Source of the DNA: Xanthostigma xanthostigma
Taxonomy: Eukaryota > Arthropoda > Insecta > Raphidioptera > Raphidiidae
Length of the DNA stretch: 64,000 nt
NCBI GenBank assembly: GCA_963575645.1
Contig: OY754464.1
Location: 80,760,948-80,824,947, forward strand
Reading direction: 5' to 3'
Under the pieces are notes generated by a model that ran no database searches, was not told the DNA's origin, and was given only the letters and a program-made list of their open reading frames with translations. Made by a program: the position numbers and the translations under genes. This document shows positions 57,400-64,000 of the stretch, in pieces. Position 1 is the stretch's first letter. Every line of letters begins with the position of its first letter.

Positions 57400-58140
57400 A
57401 TTCAAACAATTAACTATCTAATTCGCATACCCCGTTATCGTTCACCCCGGAATTGTTTTTTTAAAAACTCAACATTTGCCCCTTCCCGTTTCACTGCGAG
57501 ACAATTCGCATACCTCTTTATCGTTCACCCCAGAATTACAATTCGCATACCCGTTTATCGTTCACCCCGGAATTGTTTTTTTTTAAAACTCCACATTTGC
57601 CCATTCCCGTTTCACTGCGAGACAATTCGCATACCCCTTTATCGTTCACCCCAGAATTACAATTCGCATACCCGTTTATCGTTCACCCCGGAATTGTTTT
57701 TTTTAAAAACTCCACATTTGCCCCTTCCCGTTTCACTGCGAGACAATTCGCATACCCCTTTATCAAAAAAGCGGTGGTTTTCAATCTTCATGAAAATGTG
57801 AGTTTTAAATTTAAAATTCGTTTTATAAATTAAAATTTCCAAATACGACTCTGCCCTGAACGTTCAATTGTATTTCATTCCAACCAATTGATATTTCTAT
57901 CTTTGTTTATCATAGATACAGGTATATATAACTTTCTCTTTTCTTATTACTATATGAGACAAGATAGCGATCGCTATATACTCTAAAATCAACTTACTAT
58001 ACCATATTTAATTTTTTTCAATTAATTTTTAAAAATTAATTTTCCGCACTTAAAACGACCAATAACGCTGTTATATGTTATATAAAACAATAATTGTGAA
58101 TTTCCAGTGGATATTTTGCATAGCAAGTTATCGTACTCTT
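57400..58140 (-). repeat. Minisatellite-bearing repeat, copy 2
   Basis: 57410-57770 holds about 3.5 alternating units (CAATTCGCATACCCCTTTAT, TCGTTCACCCCGGAATTG, poly-T, AAAACTCCACATTTGCCCC). The right flank 58020-58140 (TTTTCCGCACTTAAAACGAC, CAAGTTATCGTACTC) is the inverse of the left flank at 47448-47580. Unit sequences are related but have evolved separately. An overlapping 139-codon frame is an artefact of the tandem units. Confidence 0.7.
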
Positions 58141-58469
58141 ACCAATGTTACGTATTTAGAAACTTTTATTTTCAGAAATTTATCGGTTTCAGATGATCAT
58201 AACACAATTAGATACAGTATAGTCCCAATTACTTGACTGTGTTATCCGATATATATTTTTGGACGTATAATTTTCGTGGTATATTTTTTATATGCCGCTC
58301 CTAATTTTTGCTAAAATGTTTCGTTGAAATTGCTTATAGAACGGCTGGGTAAAGCTCAAAGCCTCGTCAGCTATTTTCAACCTTCCTTGGTCAACGATTA
58401 CCTATGTTTATTGAACTCATTCGCATCAGAATCTAAAAATTTACACATGAAAACTCACTGTTTTTTAGT

Positions 58470-59053
58470 TTTGACGTGATAACGTCTTATAAATTGATGA
58501 ATCACCAATCTTATAAATTGATAAAACACCGGCTGCATGCACGAAAAAGTGTAACGTTCCTAACGTTCCGCCTGACCGTGTGCGTGCTTTTCTCGAAAAC
58601 GGCCCTAACGATTTGGATGAAATTTACTGAAAAGGGATTTTGGGGGGCAAAAAATCGTTTTAGCTAGGTCTCATCTTTCGAAAAAATCGTTTTCATACAA
58701 ATTTTATCATTATAAAAATCAATTTTTTGACGTATGAAAATACTTAAATATTGTAAGTAGGTTTTGGAATTTTATATAAACAGTGAAACAATTGTTTTCA
58801 AAATATTATGACAATTAATCTTTGAGACTTAAAATAAATACGAAAGAAAGAAAGTTAAAAAAAACAATTATTATTATAGGTGGTGAGTATTTTAATACAT
58901 AAAACTAACCTAAATTTGAAGCGAAAGATGCAATATCATAGATACGAATTATTATAATTATTATATGTAGAATTTAGGTTATGTATTACGGAATACGTTA
59001 TCACGTAAAACTATCGTCCGTAAACCGACTTTACAGACAACCAATTTTTTTTT
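58470..59053 (-). mobile_element. HINE/Helentron-like element, copy 6
   Basis: Minus-strand copy with both ends and an interior nearly identical to copy 2 (GATTTTGGGGGGCAAAAAAT, CGTTTTAGCTAGGTCTCATC). Its end lies about 225 bases upstream of the IR start codon. Confidence 0.72.
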
Positions 59054-59278
59054 ATATCAACTTAATTGAACCCGACATGTTTTTGAATTATTGCCATTGA
59101 AAACCATCAATAACTGTTACAAACGCACATAAAGCGGTATAATATAAATTATATTAATGTGGCCAAATTAGTTCAATATCAATTTAACTTTATATATTAA
59201 CCTCATATTTTATTTTTTTTTGTTTTGATGTTAAAAGAAAAAAACAAGAAAATTCTCAAAACAGTTGCTTAACGCACG

Positions 59279-61027
59279 ATGGAATATTTAAAACAAAAGA
59301 CGACTTTAATTTTATTACTCACAATACCAACCGTATTTGGTAATGTCATACTCAACTTTAATGAAACAAAATCGAGTTCAATATCAAACCTAGCAAACCG
59401 ATTTGTTAAAAATGCTAAATACGTCACTATATTATACGAGGATGATGATGTTTGTACAGCAATTGTTAAAAACTTACAGTGTTTATATTCAATATTTCGA
59501 TCTAATCTAAGAATGGATAGTGATTTAATAAAACAGTCTGATAGTTTCATTTTGATTGGCGAAGATCAATTAATAAATGAATTGCAAAAGTTTCATTACA
59601 TATTGAATTTAAATTCACCGGTTTTGTTTATTTTAACTAGAAACTATAGTTATGATACTATCACACTCCTTTACAAGACAATAAGAAAAGCATTTATTAT
59701 AAATGTTATTATTGTAACAATAAATAATGAAAATGAGTCCACGAATATTTATCAACAAAATCCATACGAAATTATTAATAATTGTGGAGAAAATGGTACA
59801 ACGAAATTGATAACAAAGATGAACGAAGTAACTATGATAAATTTGGTGAAATTGAAACGTAAAAACGTAAATCTAAAAAACTGTCATTTTAAAATGTCGG
59901 TCATTGGGTTTAGTCCATTCGTTATAAATATATCTTCGGAGTCTGATCCTGGGCTAGATGTTTTGTTTGTAAAGACATTAGCGGATTCTCTGAAATTTAA
60001 TGTTTCATTGACTGACCGTAGTGAATTACTCGACGGATTATTCGTAACTGGAGATTTTGACAAATTTTATGACGATATGACTGGTTTTGAGCATTTGGGA
60101 ACAGCTGATGTTTTGAGACCAAATATCTTTTTTCACACGTATGCCATATCTAATATCAAAACTGTTACTATCGTGCCTTTTGCTAAACCTTTGTCACGTA
60201 AAATAATTCCTTTGGTAACATTCGATCTTCAAGTATGGACGGCACTCTTACTTACCACAATCCCGGTAATTTTTGTTTCCTGGGTGATTGCAAGATTTAA
60301 ATCAGAATATTTTTATGAAGAATTTTCCGCAAGCTTTTTGGCAGGAATTTGTATTATCTTAAACTCAGCGATAAAACCGAAACCGCGTTCGCGTCTTTTG
60401 ACCAGTTTTTTGTTTATGTTCATGATTTGTACTTTGTCCATCAATCAAGCATTCCAGGCCAAATTTAACAGTCTCTTGACGAAACCAATATATGAAAAAC
60501 AAATGACTAGCGTATCTGAATTGAAGAAAACAAACATGGAAGTGTTGGTTGCTCAGCCAATATTTAATTGGCAAACGGATTATGTTATGACGCATTTTCG
60601 CAACGTTAAATGTGTCAAAATACATTTTATAGAAATTTTGACGTACGTTACCAAGTATCAAAATGCGTCTGCAATTGTGTCTCGGCATTTTATTTCAGAT
60701 TTAGATCTGTACGGTAATGCGACTTTGAGTCCAAGAATTCATATTTTGGAACCGATTTTTGGGACAAACAGTCGCGGAATTGTTATTCAAAATAATCATC
60801 CGTTACGATATTTGATTGATATGGCCGTTATTCGCATCCATTCAGCTGGCTTGCCGATCAAATGGAAAAAAGATAGAAAACGACACGGACAAATTTTTTT
60901 GACTCAAAATAATATTGTACTGACAATGCATCATTTGCAATGTGCGTTTTTTATTTTGGATTTTGGAAATTTTTTAGCCTTTATAATTTTCTTATTAGAA
61001 ATTATTATTAGACGCTACTTATCATAA
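59279..61027 (+). CDS. Divergent ionotropic receptor (IR), single exon
   Basis: This 582-residue protein is a chemosensory ionotropic receptor, a variant glutamate receptor that forms a ligand-gated cation channel in sensory dendrites with a co-receptor. Residues 1-21 look like a signal peptide. A short N-terminal region (to ~200) precedes the S1 half of the ligand domain (~205-310). Membrane segments: M1 318-338, pore/P-loop ~350-363, M2 371-393. AFQAKFNSLLTKP (391-403) sits where glutamate receptors have SYTANLTSFL. S2 is 405-550 and M3 551-577. The lack of introns and weak conservation mark it as a divergent, probably gustatory-type IR. The frame is intact; orthology is not assigned. Confidence 0.9.
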   Translation: MEYLKQKTTLILLLTIPTVFGNVILNFNETKSSSISNLANRFVKNAKYVTILYEDDDVCTAIVKNLQCLYSIFRSNLRMDSDLIKQSDSFILIGEDQLINELQKFHYILNLNSPVLFILTRNYSYDTITLLYKTIRKAFIINVIIVTINNENESTNIYQQNPYEIINNCGENGTTKLITKMNEVTMINLVKLKRKNVNLKNCHFKMSVIGFSPFVINISSESDPGLDVLFVKTLADSLKFNVSLTDRSELLDGLFVTGDFDKFYDDMTGFEHLGTADVLRPNIFFHTYAISNIKTVTIVPFAKPLSRKIIPLVTFDLQVWTALLLTTIPVIFVSWVIARFKSEYFYEEFSASFLAGICIILNSAIKPKPRSRLLTSFLFMFMICTLSINQAFQAKFNSLLTKPIYEKQMTSVSELKKTNMEVLVAQPIFNWQTDYVMTHFRNVKCVKIHFIEILTYVTKYQNASAIVSRHFISDLDLYGNATLSPRIHILEPIFGTNSRGIVIQNNHPLRYLIDMAVIRIHSAGLPIKWKKDRKRHGQIFLTQNNIVLTMHHLQCAFFILDFGNFLAFIIFLLEIIIRRYLS

Positions 61028-61028
61028 G

Positions 61029-61605
61029 TATATATTAATACGCTAACGTTAAAGATGTTTGCCTCCCTTTTTAGAAAAAACCTCACAATTTCTCCACATA
61101 AATTATATATCATTTTACAGATAATTGCTTGCTCTACTGACATCGACAACTAAAAAAATTATTATTGCTTTTGTTTTTGTAAATTAATTAATTAACAGCA
61201 ACGCTGAACAACGTCTGCCATCTGACTGTTTTAATTTTGAAACAACGTCAACACTTCGATCTGTCATCTGTTCATATTGTAAATACTGCATACTGCCATC
61301 TGACGGATTTAATTTTGAAACAGCGAGAAACGCTGAACAACGTCACAGCAATGCTGCATGATGCCATCTGACGGCTTAGCTCAACGCTTTTGCTACTTGC
61401 GCCTCTATATGACAATTTTAGTAAAATATTTCTTCGATCTGTCATCTGAGCTTCATATTGTAATACAACAAAAAGAAGAACGTTATAAGCAGTGTGCAAA
61501 ATTAGAAACGAATTGAATACCTGCAATCATATTTAAAAATAATTTTGTAAAGTGATAATTATTATACTTATTTAGTGCGAATAATTCGCACAGGTCACTC
61601 TAGTG
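61029..61605 (-). repeat. 0.58-kb repeat, right of the IR gene
   Basis: Inverse of 54329-54924. It begins two bases after the IR stop codon, so the IR 3' UTR and poly-A signal must come from this repeat. The outer end is AGTGCGAATAATTCGCACAG then GTCACTCTAGTG. Confidence 0.8.
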
Positions 61606-62134
61606 TTTTTTTTTTAATTAACCAATTACTTTTTGGACAGCTGTAAACCAAATTACTTTCAACAAAAATAACTACAGTATTAATTCACTCTTAAACTTAA
61701 ATTGTATCTAATGTAAAATTTAGCTCTCGGACGATGTGAAACACTGTTGCAAAAATGTTTTATTGTGAGAAAGTTGGTTAGTTGGTTGTTTAGATGTGTC
61801 ACTAGAATAAATGATAATTCAACCGCCGCGATAGTGGATGATTCGAATTTGACATTGTTTGAATAATATATTTTTCTAATATCGCATTGTAATGTTATAC
61901 TACGCGCGGCGAAAGATGAAGCCACCGCGTCACAGTGACGTGAACGCATTGCGCCCGCCTTCTAGCTTGCTATTGGCTGTTTCGGAGATCCATGTGCGTC
62001 GAGTGTTTATTTTTATTCTACAGCTATAATGTCGAATTTATTTCACACGCCACTGTCACTAGCGTTCACTAGCAGATTATTGATGACGTGTCTGGCTTCA
62101 TCTCTCACTATAATAATGTCTGTTTCATAATATA
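61606..62134. other. Non-coding, with one conserved-peptide fragment
   Basis: 61680-61765 (minus) holds the IKHFCNSVSHRPRAKF fragment related to 25290-25398. 61880-62010 is GC-richer, with CGCGCGGCG and GTCACAGTGAC, but is not recognised. Confidence 0.4.
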
Positions 62135-63166
62135 CAGTAGAACCTTGATAAGTTAAAAACCTGTGTAACTTAAACATTTTTGAATTCCCTTCCCCTCAAA
62201 GCCTAAAACGCCCATTACTTCAAGCACAAAACCTCAAACAAATATTTTAAGAGTTGAACCTCAATAAATTAAAATAATATTTTAAGTATTATCAGTGAGT
62301 CATCGTGAATAAGTATTCAAACAAAAGGTTTTGCCAAGACCTTTATTAATTTTCACTTCAGTCTTTCACTAAATCGCTTTACGTATTGCTGTTCGCATGA
62401 AATATTATTTGACGAGTGATAAGATGAAGCGAAACAGATAAAAATGACTGATTTTTTCGTTTAAATTTAATAAATATATAATTGAATCATAATTTATTAG
62501 TAATTTATAGGGCTTCACACGAGAGCGAGATTTTTCTCGTCTCGTCTCGTTCTCGTCTCGGAAAAGCGAGACGAGACGATACGTTTTGGTAAATATTTTG
62601 GACGATACCGAGACCACATACAGTGCAACCCGAGAGTCTCGTTTATGGTCTCGTTAAATTTTTTTTTAAGTTTTTATTGGAAAAATTAGAAAAGGTCGAA
62701 ATAAAAAACAATATATTTTACAAAATATAAAATCTGGTGACCATCTGTGACATATTTTATAGTAAATTTAAAAAAAACTCAACAGAGTATGATTTTTTCA
62801 CATTCTTACTTCAACTTGTTAACACTTCTTATTGTAACGTATCTTTTATCATAAATATTTATCCTTGCCAATTTCTATATCTTAAGTTTGAATGATTTTT
62901 TTTTCGCGAGACGAGACGAGACATCTGGTAACGAGACGAGACCGAGACTTGAACGAGACTGAATTTTCTAGGGATTGACGAGACCGAGACGAGATTTTTG
63001 ATAGTCTCGTCTACTCTCGTCTCGTGTGAAGCCCTAGTAATTTATTTGAACAGTTGTACCTCGTTAAGTTAAAAGTTGAACTTCCAAAACCTTCAACTCT
63101 CGATAAGTAAAAAACGCAATAACTAAAACTTTTCAACGTTTCCCTTAACTTATCGAGGTTCTACTG
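62135..63166. mobile_element. pogo/Tigger-like MITE with a nested hAT element
   Basis: TA duplications at 62133-62134 and 63167-63168. Ends CAGTAGAACCTTGATAAGTT and its near-inverse AACTTATCGAGGTTCTACTG. Removing the nested element leaves about 0.5 kb with no transposase frame. The end sequence is typical of pogo-type elements (CAGT-GAACCTCGATAA). Confidence 0.88.
62508..63036. mobile_element. hAT MITE nested in the pogo-like element
   Basis: Exact 8-bp duplication GTAATTTA (62500-62507, 63037-63044). Ends TAGGGCTTCACACGAG and its perfect inverse. Both subterminal regions are dense in TCTCGTCTCG/CGAGACGAGA words. Length 529 bp. Confidence 0.93.
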
Positions 63167-63550
63167 TAATCACAAGAATAATTTATAATATAATAGCAAA
63201 CGATAATATAGCATTATAGCATATATGTATTTGTATATTTAAATCTTAGATTATATAACTATAAGTTAATATATTATATTAATTTTCTCAAAACACGTTA
63301 AAAGTAGATTGTGTACTTCTGCTAGGTATCAGAAAGTATTGTCAAAAAATCTTATTTAACCGTGACCTTAGAAATTTTGGTAAAATAATTCGGTGCTAAA
63401 TATTAGTTCATGTATCTCGTTCGTAAATGAATATATTATACGAGCAAGTAACATTATGTTAAAACGAGCGACCAGCGTCAATTTATACAACGGATAAATG
63501 AGATCAGTCCGTGTGAACGTGAAGAATTCCATTTTGTAATATAATTAGAC
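63167..63550. other. Non-coding stretch, nothing recognised
   Basis: AT-rich DNA between the pogo-like element and the terminal repeat. No supported feature. Confidence 0.4.
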
Positions 63551-63886
63551 TAGCGGTCCCGCCCGGTTCAACCCGGGTGCAAAAGAACGAATGGGTGGAG
63601 AGACACGAATACGCACATTCATCTTAGTTTACCGAGATGAATGTTGTGTCCAAATTTCATGATGATCGGAGTTACCGTTCAAAAGTTATTTTCGGGCGGG
63701 CAAATTTTAAGTAACATTTTGCAACATTTTTCATTGATGCTCCGCTCCTATTGGTCGTAGCGTGATATTATATAGCCTATAGTCTTCCTCGATAAATAGG
63801 CTATCCAACAAAAAATTTGAACCAGTAGTTCCTGAGATTAGCGCGTTCAACCAAACAAACAAACAAACTCTTTATAATATACTCGA
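63551..63886 (+). repeat. LINE/SINE-like repeat, copy near the right edge
   Basis: Same order of motifs as 37255-37612: AGCGGTCCCGCCCGG at the start, GATGAATGTTGTGTCC, GATGCTCCGCTCCTATTGG, GCGCGTTCAACC and a CAAACAAACAAACTC tail. No open frame. Confidence 0.7.
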
Positions 63887-64000
63887 TAAAATTACATATA
63901 GGTACGATTTTCACGTTTTTTAGGTCTAGTGATTGGGCCATAAATAATGCTAATGCAATATAATTTAATATAATAAAAATACGTAGAGATTATTCTTTTA

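Noticed and set aside
57382-57833. Frames of 139 and 86 codons with repeated peptides
   Set aside because: They only translate the minisatellite units; overlapping frames in the same array are equally open, so there is no coding evidence.

Overview
The window is eukaryotic nuclear DNA, almost certainly from an insect. It is very AT-rich, genes are split by GT-AG introns, and there is one single-exon ionotropic-receptor (IR) chemoreceptor gene, a family confined to protostomes. The remainder is dominated by LINEs, tRNA-derived SINEs and many short DNA transposons of hAT, Tc1/mariner, pogo/Tigger and TTAA-inserting type. I cannot fix the insect order from sequence alone.

Layout. 1-2.7 kb holds old repeat fragments, a Helentron/HINE-like element and a degenerate tRNA-Lys-like unit. 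2.7-15.6 kb is a stack of nested transposons. A full-length I-type LINE (12-bp target duplication, ORF1 intact, ORF2 with endonuclease, reverse transcriptase and RNase H) is interrupted inside its endonuclease by a ~7-kb DNA element. That element has ~280-bp terminal inverted repeats and encodes a PIN/FEN-like protein with a cysteine-rich CXC tail. It has itself received an apparently intact CR1/L2-type LINE (minus strand) and a hAT-type MITE.

15.6-24.3 kb is mostly non-coding, with one 350-codon exon of an unrecognised gene (minus strand, 19.3-20.3 kb). 24.4-27.6 kb holds the first five exons of the mitochondrial AAA+ protein gene VWA8 (minus strand). Divergent from it, across 2.3 kb, is a candidate first coding exon of another gene (plus strand, 29.9-30.0 kb).

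30-59 kb shows no gene I can name. It is a mosaic of at least seven further hAT-like or TTAA/TA-type MITEs (several with exact target duplications), five more HINE-like copies, two SINE copies, two mariner-type MITE relatives, minisatellite-bearing repeats, near-perfect hairpins and a truncated LINE. 59.3-61.0 kb carries the intact 582-residue IR gene, bracketed by two 0.58-kb repeats in inverted orientation. The last 3 kb has a hAT MITE nested in a pogo-like element and an old LINE/SINE-like repeat.

The cellular genes here do not form a pathway: VWA8 is mitochondrial, the IR is a membrane chemoreceptor, and two genes are unidentified. The main interest is the transposon-encoded PIN/CXC protein, the nesting order, and empty-site evidence for how the HINE-like family inserts.
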